A stretch of DNA of 64,000 nucleotides from Bradyrhizobium sp. 186 (GTDB lineage Bacteria > Pseudomonadota > Alphaproteobacteria > Rhizobiales > Xanthobacteraceae): positions 5,704,001-5,768,000 of the forward strand of contig NZ_CP082164.1 of assembly GCF_023101685.1 (NCBI RefSeq), written 5' to 3'. The notes below the pieces were generated by a model, which ran no database searches, was not told the origin of the DNA, and saw only the letters and a program-made list of their open reading frames with translations. Both the position numbers and the translations under genes were made by a program. Below, piece by piece: positions 54,240-62,517 of the stretch (within the stretch, counting starts at the first letter, position 1; each line of letters begins with the position of its first letter).

Positions 54240-55421
54240 TCAGGCGGCGGGCTTCATCACGGCCCCCTCGATGGTCTCGCCCGCGGTGACATACTTCCAC
54301 AAGGTCACGAGAAGCTTGCGCGCCAGCGCCACGATCGCGCGCTTGCGGCCTTGCGGGCTTCGCTCCTTGAACCAGCGCGTCAGGGCCGACTGCGGCTGGT
54401 GACGTATCCACAGCCAGGCGAGCTGGATCATTGTGGTCCGCAGCCTGGGATTGCCGGCCTTCGACACGCCCTGCTCGTGCCGGATGCCTCCGCTTTGCCA
54501 CGGCGTCGCCGCAAGCCCCGCATAGGCGGCGACCTGGCGGCGGTTGGAGAACTGCCGGTAGAACGCCTCCGACCAGAGCACGGCCGCAAAGTTGGCGCCG
54601 AGCCCTTTCAAGGCCAGCAGCATCGCCACCGGATCCGGCGCGACCTTGTCTGCAGCGTTCTTGTCTGCAGGCTTCCGGGCTGCGGCCAGCAGAGCATCTC
54701 GCGCGGCCTCGACCGCCTTGATCTGTTCCAGAAGCAGTTCGACCCGATCGAGCTCGCGGCCGATCTGCGCCTTCAAATGCGAAGGCAGCTCCCGCCCGTC
54801 GCCCGTGCGCAAGGCCTCAAGCCGCGCCCGCCGATTGCGCCGCAGCGGCACGTAGTCGGATATCCCCTGCGCGAACAGAAGACCCTTGATCCGGTTCACA
54901 TGCGTGATGCGCTCGGCGATCAGCGTCGCTCGTTCGCGACACAGCCTGCGCCGGTCCTCCTCTTCAGGCGAGGGCGCAACCACCATCGCACAGACCCGCG
55001 GCTCGCCGCGCTTGTAGGCCAGAAGCGCCCGCAACAGCGCCTCGCCATCGAGCCTGTCAGTCTTGGCCCGCCGCCGCCGTCGCGACGTCGCAATCGAGGC
55101 GGGATCGACCACGTGGCTCTCAATGCCGTTCTGTTGCAGAACACGGTGCAGCCAGAACCCGTCCAGCCCAGCTTCCTGGATCGTGATGATCGGATAGCTC
55201 TCGCGGGTCCTGGCCTCCGCCTTGCGCCTGAGTTCCGCAAACAGCTTCATCAGCTCAGCCGTATCGCCGGCCGTGACGCTGTGCCTGGACATCTTCTCGC
55301 CCGTACCAGGCGAAAGTGACGTAATCACCCACGTCGAACGGCTCAGTTCCAAAGACACAAAAATTGCGCCAAACTGCGTGCGGATAGCGGTCGGTCCGTC
55401 GGAAGGATGATCGAGCAACAT
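54240..55421 (-). CDS. IS110-family transposase (DEDD/serine recombinase)
   Basis: A 393-residue transposase. The N-terminal RuvC-like DEDD domain shows IFVSLELSRSTWVIT (Glu where Asp is more usual), then TIQEAGLDGFWLHRVLQ and RAKTDRLDGEALLRALL. The C-terminal Tnp20 domain has LKGLGANFAAVLWSEAFY and the catalytic Ser segment HEQGVSKAGNPRLRTTM. It is full length and seems intact. Confidence 0.95.
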   Translation of the reverse strand: MLLDHPSDGPTAIRTQFGAIFVSLELSRSTWVITSLSPGTGEKMSRHSVTAGDTAELMKLFAELRRKAEARTRESYPIITIQEAGLDGFWLHRVLQQNGIESHVVDPASIATSRRRRRAKTDRLDGEALLRALLAYKRGEPRVCAMVVAPSPEEEDRRRLCRERATLIAERITHVNRIKGLLFAQGISDYVPLRRNRRARLEALRTGDGRELPSHLKAQIGRELDRVELLLEQIKAVEAARDALLAAARKPADKNAADKVAPDPVAMLLALKGLGANFAAVLWSEAFYRQFSNRRQVAAYAGLAATPWQSGGIRHEQGVSKAGNPRLRTTMIQLAWLWIRHQPQSALTRWFKERSPQGRKRAIVALARKLLVTLWKYVTAGETIEGAVMKPAA

Positions 55422-55561
55422 CGTCGTCTCCAGGTTGAGGGGGTCAGCAACCTCAGTCTGGCCTCAGACCTGGTCGCTATCCACTCCCCATGGAATCTTC
55501 GCTACGCTCGCAATGACGATGTGGAGACAGGGGAGCAATCCAGAACCACGTCCGAATCCCA

Positions 55562-56290
55562 CTAAAGCTTAGAATTCTCTTGGCGGATTGGAAAACATAT
55601 CTCGTCCGGCGGGAGCCGCGAGAATCGGAAATCACAGTGGTTTGCGGCGCCAGCCAACGTTTGTGTCCTTTCCAGGCGGATGCCTCGCGTTGCATAGGCG
55701 TCGAAATCAAGCCCACAGATGTTCGGCAAAATTTCTTTATCTCCATGGCGAGCCGCGAATTTGCAAAAGCCGCAGGCTTTGTAGTTGATGCCGAATTCAA
55801 AGTTGTCATCCGGGCCGGACTCGACAAAATCGTAGACGAAATCTTCCGGAAACTCTTTCTGATGGCCTTTTGTAGCGCTTTTCGTCGCCTGCTCGCGCAG
55901 CAAAGCCTGATTCTCCGACGACATGAATTGACGCCCCGAGGCAAGACGTTCAGCTTCGGGCACGGTGAGCAATTGCGCCTTGTAGGTTTCCCGTTCGATT
56001 TCGCCGATCACGGCGAGCGACACGCCATGTCGCAGGAGCACTCGGCTGATGGCCATAAAGCCCATGAGACGCATGAAGAAATCGCTCATGCGACTTGCCG
56101 CGCCTCCGACATAGGGCATTTGGGTGAGCACGTTTTCGAATTCGTCCATCACCTCCTGTCTAATTCGATCAACATCGGATAGATGCGCACGCTCGCACAA
56201 CATCGCTTCGGCAAGGTCGAGGCGATGGCGCATGCCGGCCTCCATTGCACCGCGATGCGACTCGTAAAAGGGATGGATGGTCTCAGCCAT
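55562..56290 (-). CDS. L-2-amino-thiazoline-4-carboxylic acid hydrolase family protein
   Basis: A 242-residue cytoplasmic protein of the ATC hydrolase family. In Pseudomonas this family opens the thiazoline ring on the way to cysteine, but most members are uncharacterised. The C-terminal domain has the conserved YKACGFCKFAARHGDKEILP, then NICGLDFDAYATRGIRLERT and ANHCDFRFSR, with three conserved cysteine positions. ATG 56290 is chosen over an in-frame start six codons upstream. It lies directly beside the right remnant of the split palindromic repeat. Confidence 0.85.
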   Translation of the reverse strand: MAETIHPFYESHRGAMEAGMRHRLDLAEAMLCERAHLSDVDRIRQEVMDEFENVLTQMPYVGGAASRMSDFFMRLMGFMAISRVLLRHGVSLAVIGEIERETYKAQLLTVPEAERLASGRQFMSSENQALLREQATKSATKGHQKEFPEDFVYDFVESGPDDNFEFGINYKACGFCKFAARHGDKEILPNICGLDFDAYATRGIRLERTQTLAGAANHCDFRFSRLPPDEICFPIRQENSKL

Positions 56291-56373
56291 TGGACACATC
56301 TCAACCAAACTGGCCTATTGCAAAGATACTCGACAATCCACCGCTACAGGTCCGCTTCTGACGCCTTTGGGCG

Positions 56374-56474
56374 CTAAAGCGCGATAAGATGAGGATGAAT
56401 CATCATCGCGCTTTAGGTTGTTGTTTGAGCATGATCTTTTCGGAAAACCGCTTCGCACTTTTCCGGATCATGCT
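56374..56474. repeat. Paired palindromic repeats
   Basis: Two adjacent hairpins. The first is at 56374-56416, CTAAAGCGCGAT pairing with ATCGCGCTTTAG. The second is at 56428-56474, AGCATGATC, then TTTTCGGAAAA, pairing with TTTTCCGGATCATGCT. This sequence type is widely dispersed between genes of Bradyrhizobium (recollection). It follows ridA and may serve as terminator. Confidence 0.85.
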
Positions 56475-56500
56475 TTAGCGATGTCCGGCTTGGATCTGCT

Positions 56501-56887
56501 TCATTCCGCGGCGATCGCCTCGATCTCCAGCAGCCATTTGCTGTCGACGGTTTCAGCGATCATGACCGTCAGCGCGGGTTCGTGTCCCCCGAGCATCTTG
56601 CGGCGGACGGCACGATTGGCCACGACCTGACTGAGGTCGGTCAGGAACGTGGTGACCTTGACCAGATGCGCGACGCCGAGGCCGGCGGCGGTGAGCACCT
56701 CGATGACATTGCGCCAGGCTTGCTCGCATTGCGCTTCGAAACCCTCGGGCACGCTGCCGTCAGATTTCTCGGGCACCTGGCCGCTAATGAACAGCAGGCG
56801 GCGCTGCTGACTCAGTTCGAGTCCCATGCTGTAACCACCGGCGGGAGCGTGCACCGATGGAGGATTGTGACTGACGATTTGGGCCAT
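56501..56887 (-). CDS. RidA family protein (reactive intermediate/imine deaminase)
   Basis: A 128-residue RidA/YjgF-type protein starting MAQIVSHNPPSVHAPAGGYS. The fold's landmarks are LLFISGQVPEKSDGSVPEGF, then WRNVIEVLTAAGLGVAHLVK and VTTFLTDLSQVVANRAVRR. The usual catalytic Arg of archetypal RidA near the C terminus is replaced by ALTVMIAETVDSKWLLEIEA, so it belongs to a different Rid subgroup. It starts 1 base after the decayed VOC gene, in the same transcript. Confidence 0.88.
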   Translation of the reverse strand: MAQIVSHNPPSVHAPAGGYSMGLELSQQRRLLFISGQVPEKSDGSVPEGFEAQCEQAWRNVIEVLTAAGLGVAHLVKVTTFLTDLSQVVANRAVRRKMLGGHEPALTVMIAETVDSKWLLEIEAIAAE

Positions 56888-56888
56888 G

Positions 56889-57147
56889 TCAGATTGTCTC
56901 CTGTTCGACAAATTCCAGCGCCAGGCCATGCGACGCTGCCGGTGGAACCAGCAACACGGGGCCGGATATTTGGAAATCGACGCCGTTGGCGCTCAATGCC
57001 CGCCGCGTCGCATCGACATCGGAGACCGCCAGACGGTTACTGGTTCCGAACGGATGCATGCCGGTCGGCGTGAGGGTGAAGCCAAGCTTTTGCCAATCCA
57101 ACGCGCCAGATCGCGGAAATGACGAGATGATCGAGGCGGCGGGGCAT
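56889..57147 (-). pseudogene. VOC/glyoxalase-like gene, decayed
   Basis: The start MPRRLDHLVIS is followed by a frameshift near 57110 (one base appears lost in CGCGATCTGGCGCG). The frame then continues LDWQKLGFTLTPTGMHPFGT. After SNRL it jumps to a C-terminal segment (VDATRRALSANGVDFQISGP), so most of the middle of a roughly 280-residue glyoxalase-like protein is missing. The residual 70-codon frame may still be translated, but the protein cannot fold normally. Confidence 0.75.
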
Positions 57148-57276
57148 GGACTCTCCAGTTTGCAGTCGATCGACCTTAACCGGCTGCATCGCGCCGGTGC
57201 AAAGCAATGTTGCTGCGGTTCAGCGCAAGAAAATCTATTGCAAGCGCGCAGCCTTTCAGTGACAAACTGGGCAGCG

Positions 57277-57903
57277 ATGACCTACATCCTTCCTCCGCTC
57301 AATGCGCTGCGCGCGTTCGAAGCAGCTGCGCGACATCTCAGCTTCAAGCTTGCTGCGCATGAGCTGCACGTGACGCCGGCCGCCGTGGGACAGCAGGTGA
57401 AAGCGCTCGAAGCGCGCCTTGGCGTACGCCTGTTCGATCGGCTGCATAAGCAGCTCATCCTGACCGCGGCCGGTCAGGCCTATCTGCCCGGGGTATCCGA
57501 TGGTTTTCGTCGCATTGCGGACTCGACCTCGCAATTGAAACCGGCAGGTGCGGTGCTGCTGCAGTTGGGGGTCCATGGCAGCTTCGACCTGCGCCGCATC
57601 GCGTTGACGGAGTTTCGCGGAGCGCATGCGGAAATCGGTTTGCGGGTGCTGCAGCCCGCCGGCTTGCACGAATTGGTCGAGGGCAAGGTCGATCTGCTGA
57701 TAGCCCGCGGTCTTGGCCACCATCCGGGCTATCGCTGCGACCGGATCAATGAGGGATCCGGTTTGGGTGATTGGCTGATTGCGCCTGAAGGCACCGCGGA
57801 TTGTCCCGAGGTCGTCAGCTTCCGCAAATGGCTGCGCGCCCTGCCGGCCGAGAACCGGATCGCAAACCACCGACGCCCTCGTCTGGTCGGCATCAGACGA
57901 TAG
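57277..57903 (+). pseudogene. LysR-family (GcvA-type) regulator with internal deletion
   Basis: A 208-residue frame. The N-terminal winged helix is intact (LPPLNALRAFEAAARHLSFK, then ELHVTPAAVGQQVKALEARL and GVRLFDR). The ligand domain starts normally (VHGSFDLRRIALTEFRGAHA, GLRVLQPAGLHELVEGKVDL), then jumps after CDRIN to a segment typical of the very C terminus (GDWLIAPEGTADCPEVVSFR). About 90 residues are missing. It is divergent from the VOC-ridA unit and was probably its regulator (inference). Confidence 0.75.
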
Positions 57904-58281
57904 GCTCGACCGGCAATCCATAACCTCGCCGCGACGACGTTTGACACGTCGGGCAAAACACCGGCACAATTCCATCATTGCGTCGATCGCGTGTCGGGGA
58001 GCACTAAGCTTGAGCTGGAGACGCCCAGCTCGGTCGTTCGAGCCGCACTCGCCCCCCTCCATCAGGAGCTTGAATCACGCCGGGCGGTCAAGCTCACCCC
58101 AGCCTGCCGCAGGGCGGACTGGCGGCAATTTGGCCGAACGCAGACCTATTGAGCCTAGTTCGAGCTTTGTTGTTCATGCCCCAAAGCGGACATCCCGGTT
58201 GCCGACGCCGGATTTTGGAAGCTCAACGACATCGACCCAACTGAGACCATTGGCGCGGGGCTTCTGTCCCGCGCTTTGCGT
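57904..58281. other. Intergenic stretch with dispersed repeat, no gene seen
   Basis: About 380 bases. It includes the second copy (57937-57982) of the TTTGAC(A/G)CGTCGGGCAAAAC repeat seen at 53438-53483. It also includes a GCGCGGG/CCCGCGC hairpin at about 58254-58275 that is followed by TTTGCGTTT and could end a plus-strand transcript. The rest shows no coding signature. Confidence 0.5.
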
Positions 58282-58500
58282 TTATGACCGCGGCGGCTCT
58301 TCGCTCGCCCCGACCGCCTCGTGGTGGGTCGTGACCCCCGCCGAACGCAAGCCCGTCAGCAATACTGTTCTTACAGAGGCCGGATCGAATCCAATATCCT
58401 TGGCGTTTGGTGGATGTGCCTCGCTGCCCTTCAATCGAAGCGCCAAGTGCAACTGCTCGCAAAGGTGCTGAACGACGAGATTGAGCTGATCGTCAGTCAT
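58282..58500 (-). CDS. Small hypothetical protein
   Basis: A 72-residue frame starting MTDDQLNLVVQHLCEQLHLA. A first helix of leucine-rich amphipathic character is followed by a Pro-rich linker and LTGLRSAGVTTHH. No family is recognised. A palindrome lies directly upstream (58515-58545), which supports a regulated gene, but the ribosome-binding site is only moderate. Confidence 0.45.
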   Translation of the reverse strand: MTDDQLNLVVQHLCEQLHLALRLKGSEAHPPNAKDIGFDPASVRTVLLTGLRSAGVTTHHEAVGASEEPPRS

Positions 58501-58514
58501 GATCTGCCCTTTCC

Positions 58515-58545
58515 TGCTACCATTTTGCTATCCAACTAGGTAGCA
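58515..58545. promoter_or_regulatory. Palindrome upstream of the small hypothetical gene
   Basis: TGCTACC (58515-58521) and GGTAGCA (58539-58545) form a 7-bp inverted repeat in an AT-rich stretch. A further GCTATCC lies between them, echoing the arm sequence. The layout fits an operator or promoter region (inference). Confidence 0.45.
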
Positions 58546-58708
58546 TACATGAAAATAGGGCGATACGCGATTGGACCGCCCCAAGGATCAACCCCACGCG
58601 ATTGCCCATCGGCGGGCTCCAAAATCGTCCGCCTATCGGGACAGACCGGAAGTGACTAGCGGACGACTAGAACGACGCTTTCGACCCACAACGGACGCGC
58701 CCTCCATC

Positions 58709-59746
58709 CTAGGGACGTCCACCCTCGGCCGACACCAATGCCGCCCGCCCCGCAATCTCGTCGGCCCGCCAGCACCGGACCGCGTGTCCGTCGGGACGCA
58801 TTTCGAGCGATGGCCCCGGCTCGCGATGACACACGGCCTCGGCGTAACGACAGCGCGGGCTGAACGCACATCCGTCCGGCGGATCGAGCGGATTGGGAAG
58901 GTCGCCTCCTGTCGTCGCGAGCGGTGCATGGCGCAGCGGATCGGGGATGGCGGAGATCAGGGCTTGCGTATACGGGTGTGCCGGCCGTTCGAAGATCTCG
59001 CGCCAGTGACCGTTCTCCACGATCCGGCCGAGATACATGACGGCGACCCTGTCGCTCATGTGTTCGACGACGCCGAGGTCGTGGCTGATCATGATGTAGG
59101 AGAGGCCGAGAGTTTCCTTCAGTTCCAACAGCAGATTGATGATCTGGGCACGGATCGAGACATCGAGCGCCGAGACCGGTTCGTCGCAGATGACAATTTT
59201 GGGATTAAGAATCAGCGCACGCGCAATGCCGATACGCTGGCGCTGGCCACCCGAGAATTCATGCGGGTAGCGGTCCGCCTGTTCGGGCCGCAGGCCCACA
59301 TGCCGCAGCATCGTCTCAACGCGTCCCTCGATCTCGCTTGCGGCGGTCACGCCATGCACACGCAGGGGATCTTCAAGCGTGCGACGAACGGTCTGGCGTG
59401 GATTGAGCGAAGCGTAGGGATCCTGAAACACCATTTGCACGATACGGGCCAGCGTCTTTCGATCGCCGGATTGCCGGTTCGTCACGACCTGCCCGTCCAG
59501 CACGATGCGGCCGCGCGTCGGCGTCAAGAGACCAAGTATCGAAAGTGCGACCGTCGACTTGCCAGAGCCGGACTCGCCGACCAGGCCGAGGCATTCGCCG
59601 CGCTTCAGCTTGAGATCGACACCGTCGACGGCGCGCAACAGCCGCCGGCCGCGGCCCAGCAGGCCGCCCCCCAGCGGAAAATGGACCGCGAGATCCTCGA
59701 CGCTGAGAATGACATCGTCGTCCGGCCTCCCCTGCGGCTCATGCAT
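58709..59746 (-). CDS. Peptide-type ABC transporter ATP-binding protein (DppF-like)
   Basis: A 345-residue ATPase. It has Walker A (GESGSGKST), the family's QMVFQDPYASLNPRQTV, signature (FSGGQRQRIGIARAL) and Walker B (IVICDEPVSALD). The C-terminal oligopeptide-transporter domain contains a cysteine cluster (CAFSPRCRYAEAVCHRE), which can hold an Fe-S cluster in Dpp/Opp ATPases. ATG 59746 overlaps the dppD-like stop by 8 bases. It is the last gene of the operon. Confidence 0.93.
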   Translation of the reverse strand: MHEPQGRPDDDVILSVEDLAVHFPLGGGLLGRGRRLLRAVDGVDLKLKRGECLGLVGESGSGKSTVALSILGLLTPTRGRIVLDGQVVTNRQSGDRKTLARIVQMVFQDPYASLNPRQTVRRTLEDPLRVHGVTAASEIEGRVETMLRHVGLRPEQADRYPHEFSGGQRQRIGIARALILNPKIVICDEPVSALDVSIRAQIINLLLELKETLGLSYIMISHDLGVVEHMSDRVAVMYLGRIVENGHWREIFERPAHPYTQALISAIPDPLRHAPLATTGGDLPNPLDPPDGCAFSPRCRYAEAVCHREPGPSLEMRPDGHAVRCWRADEIAGRAALVSAEGGRP

Positions 59747-60719
59747 GGTGATGGCACCTGACCAGACCACCAGCCTCCAGCAAATCCGTCTCCGGCACGG
59801 TGGTCCGGCAAATATCGGTCGCCTGCGCGCAACGCGGATTAAACCGGCAGCCATCCGGGAAGTTCGTGATCGCCGGGACGACGCCCGCGATCTCCTTGAG
59901 CCTGGTACGGCCAAGCGCAGCACGACTGCCCAACCGCGGCAGCGAATCGACCAGGCCTCGCGTATAGGGGTGCGAGGGCGCCCGGAAAATGTCGGCCGAG
60001 CCGCGCTCCTCGACAATGCGGCCGGCATACATGACGGCGACGCGGCGGCAGACGTTGGCGACCAGGCCGAGATCGTGGCTGATCATCAAAATCGCCGTAC
60101 CTCTCTCGGCGCATAGATTCCGCATCAGCTCGATGATTTCCGCTTGCACGGTCACGTCGAGCGCGGTCGTCGGCTCGTCGGCGATCAGAAGGTCCGGGCC
60201 GCATGCGAGGGCGATGGCGATCATCACGCGTTGACGCATGCCGCCCGAAAGCTGGTGCGGGTAATCCTTCACGCGCCGCTCGGGTGCGGGGACGCGGACG
60301 CTTGCCAGCGCCTCCACCGCCAGTTGGTTGGCTTCCCGCCTGCTTTTTCCCTTGTGCAGCACGAACATCTCGGCGATCTGCCGGCCTACGGGCGAGACCG
60401 GGTTCAGCGCCGTCATCGGCTCCTGGAAGATCATGGCGATGCGATTACCGCGCAGAGCTCGCTGCTTGGCGGCTGGAAGTCGCTGGATCTCCTGGCCGTC
60501 AAATCGTATGGCACCGGCGCCGATCGACAGCGGCTGCCGCAACAGGCCTATCAGGGCGAGAGCCGTAATGCTCTTGCCGCAGCCGGATTCGCCGACAAGG
60601 CCGAACGTCTCGCCACGATCGATGCGGAACGAAACACCCTCGACAGCGGCAACCCGGCTGGATCCGTGGCTGAGATCGATGCGTAGGTCCTCGACTTCGA
60701 TCAGCGGCGAGCCCGTCAT
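59739..60719 (-). CDS. Peptide-type ABC transporter ATP-binding protein (DppD-like)
   Basis: A 326-residue ATPase with Walker A (GESGCGKS), [19 protein letters not shown], signature ([15 protein letters not shown]), and Walker B ([12 protein letters not shown]). The C-terminal cysteine cluster is [17 protein letters not shown]. It pairs with the next ATPase to power the two permeases. ATG 60719 overlaps the stop of the DppC-like gene (ATGA). Confidence 0.94.
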   Translation of the reverse strand: MTGSPLIEVEDLRIDLSHGSSRVAAVEGVSFRIDRGETFGLVGESGCGKSITALALIGLLRQPLSIGAGAIRFDGQEIQRLPAAKQRALRGNRIAMIFQEPMTALNPVSPVGRQIAEMFVLHKGKSRREANQLAVEALASVRVPAPERRVKDYPHQLSGGMRQRVMIAIALACGPDLLIADEPTTALDVTVQAEIIELMRNLCAERGTAILMISHDLGLVANVCRRVAVMYAGRIVEERGSADIFRAPSHPYTRGLVDSLPRLGSRAALGRTRLKEIAGVVPAITNFPDGCRFNPRCAQATDICRTTVPETDLLEAGGLVRCHHHA

Positions 60720-61537
60720 GTCCGCCGGCTCCGCGATTGTGGATCGAGAATGTCGCGCAAGCCATCGCCGAGCAAGTTGAGGCCGAGTACCGTCAGGAAG
60801 ATGGCGAGGCCGGGAAAAACCGAGAGCCACGGCGCCGTCGTGATCTGGTCGCGGGCCTCCGACAGCATGCTTCCCCAGCTTGGAAAAGGTGGGCGGACGC
60901 CGAGGCCGAGGAACGACAATGCGGCTTCGGACAATACCGCGCTGCCCATGCCAAGCGTGCCGATGACGATGATGGGTCCGAGCATATTCGGCAGCAGCTG
61001 CGTGATCATGATCCGCAAATCACCGTAGCCGAGCACGGTTGCAGCCTGCACATAGCCCTGGCTCTTGAGCGACAGCGCCGACGCCCGTGCGATCCGGCAC
61101 GTGAAGGACCAGTTGGTCAACCCGAGCGCGATGAGCAGGCTCGCCAGCCCGGACCCAAGCACCGCCATGATGGCAAGGGCGAAGATCAGGGAGGGGATCG
61201 CGAGCATGAGATTGGTCAGCCCGTTGACGACATCGTCCCACCAGCCGCCCCAATAGCCGGCGCTCAGGCCCAGTGCCACGCCGATGACGCTGTTGATGAG
61301 CTGCGAGACGATGCCGACCGTCAGCGAGACGCGCGCGCCGTACACGACGCGGGAATAGATGTCGCGGCCCTGCCCGTCGGTACCGAACCACCACGTCCAG
61401 CTTGGGGGCTCTTCTGCATTCAGCAAATTGGCGTCCAGGACGGGATCCGTGTGCGCCAGCCAGGGCGCGAGCAGGCCGACGAAGATCGCAAGCGCGAACA
61501 AGGCACCGCCGATGATGAGATTGGCACGGAGCGTCAT
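60716..61537 (-). CDS. Peptide-type ABC transporter permease (DppC-like)
   Basis: A 273-residue inner-membrane permease of the BPD_transp_1 family. The conserved cytoplasmic EAA loop reads EAALSFLGLGVRPPFPSWGS, and the N-terminal HTDPVLDANLLN and WWFGTDGQGRDIYSRVVYGA segments mark DppC proteins. It overlaps the DppB-like gene at ATGA. Confidence 0.94.
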   Translation of the reverse strand: MTLRANLIIGGALFALAIFVGLLAPWLAHTDPVLDANLLNAEEPPSWTWWFGTDGQGRDIYSRVVYGARVSLTVGIVSQLINSVIGVALGLSAGYWGGWWDDVVNGLTNLMLAIPSLIFALAIMAVLGSGLASLLIALGLTNWSFTCRIARASALSLKSQGYVQAATVLGYGDLRIMITQLLPNMLGPIIVIGTLGMGSAVLSEAALSFLGLGVRPPFPSWGSMLSEARDQITTAPWLSVFPGLAIFLTVLGLNLLGDGLRDILDPQSRSRRT

Positions 61538-62457
61538 GCGTATCTGATCCTAGGATCGATCACGCCGTAGAGCAGATCAATCAGCAAGTTGATCGCGAGA
61601 AAGAACAGCACCACCACGAGAATGGAGCCCTGGACGGCCGGAATGTCGCGCTGCAAGACGCTGTCGACGAGCAGCGAGCCGACGCCCGGCCAGGAGAACA
61701 ATTTCTCGACGACGACCGCCTGCCCCATCAACGCGCCGAATTGCAGGCCCATTGTGGTGAGAATCAGGACGAGCGCGTTGCGCATCACGTGCCACTTCAC
61801 GACCCGGGTCTCGCTCATGCCCTTGGAGCGTGCAGTGCGGACAAAATCAGCGGTCATGATCTCGAGGACTGCGGCGCGCGTCGTCCGGGCCAGCAGCGCC
61901 ATCGGCGAGACGCCGAGTGTCACAGCCGGCAGGATCAGATATTTGAGGCCGCCATCGCCATAGCCGAAACTCGGCAGCCAGCCGAGTTTCAGCGCGAACA
62001 GGTACATCAACAGCAGTCCGAGCCAGAATTTGGCCATTGATAGACCCGACACCGCCACGACCATCGAGGCCGTGTCGATGATACTGCCCGGCCGCAATGC
62101 AGCGACGAAGCCGAGCGGCACGCCGACCACGACCGCAAATGTCATGGCCGCGAATATCAGCTGCAGCGTCGGCCATGTCCGTTTGGCGATCATGGTGGTG
62201 ACCGGCTCGCGCGTCCGGAACGACGTCCCGAAATCACCGGTCGCGAGCTTGGCGATGTAGGCGCCGAAGCGCATGTAGACGGGCTCGTCGAGGCCGAGCT
62301 GCTTCTTCATGCGCGCCTCGACCTGCGGATCGCTGTCGTCGCTCATGGTCGAGACGATGCTGCCGGGAACGACGCTGAACAACACGAAGACCAGCAGCAC
62401 GACGGCGAGCACGGTCGGAATGGTTTGCAGTATTCGACGGATCAGGAAGGAGAGCAT
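61534..62457 (-). CDS. Peptide-type ABC transporter permease (DppB-like)
   Basis: A 307-residue inner-membrane permease. It begins MLSFLIRRILQTIPTVLAVV, typical of DppB, and has the conserved TADFVRTARSKGMSETRVVK EAA loop and the C-terminal VLFFLAINLLIDLLYGVIDP, then RIRYA. It lies 60 bases downstream of the binding-protein gene. Confidence 0.95.
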   Translation of the reverse strand: MLSFLIRRILQTIPTVLAVVLLVFVLFSVVPGSIVSTMSDDSDPQVEARMKKQLGLDEPVYMRFGAYIAKLATGDFGTSFRTREPVTTMIAKRTWPTLQLIFAAMTFAVVVGVPLGFVAALRPGSIIDTASMVVAVSGLSMAKFWLGLLLMYLFALKLGWLPSFGYGDGGLKYLILPAVTLGVSPMALLARTTRAAVLEIMTADFVRTARSKGMSETRVVKWHVMRNALVLILTTMGLQFGALMGQAVVVEKLFSWPGVGSLLVDSVLQRDIPAVQGSILVVVLFFLAINLLIDLLYGVIDPRIRYA

Positions 62458-62517
62458 CGGAATTTGTCCTCTCTCCCTCCATCGTTTGTTGCGATGGAGG
62501 GAGCGCGAGAGCGCGTG

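Larger units (their letters stand above)
53726..55498 (-). mobile_element. IS110-family (IS1111-like) insertion sequence, complete
   Basis: A 1773-bp element whose limits are fixed by the palindromic repeat it splits. No target duplication is seen beyond a shared CT at the junctions. Subterminal inverted repeats lie at 53728-53742 and 55478-55492 (CATGGGGA perfect, 12 of 15 overall), set in by 2 and 6 bases. Such asymmetric, subterminal repeats mark the IS1111 group. The transposase is on the minus strand with only 77 bases before it but 514 non-coding bases after it, where IS1111 elements encode their guide RNA. Confidence 0.9.

Noticed and set aside
55540..55560. tRNA-like GTCCGAATCCCAC segment
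   Set aside because: No acceptor stem or anticodon arm around it; it is next to the split repeat.
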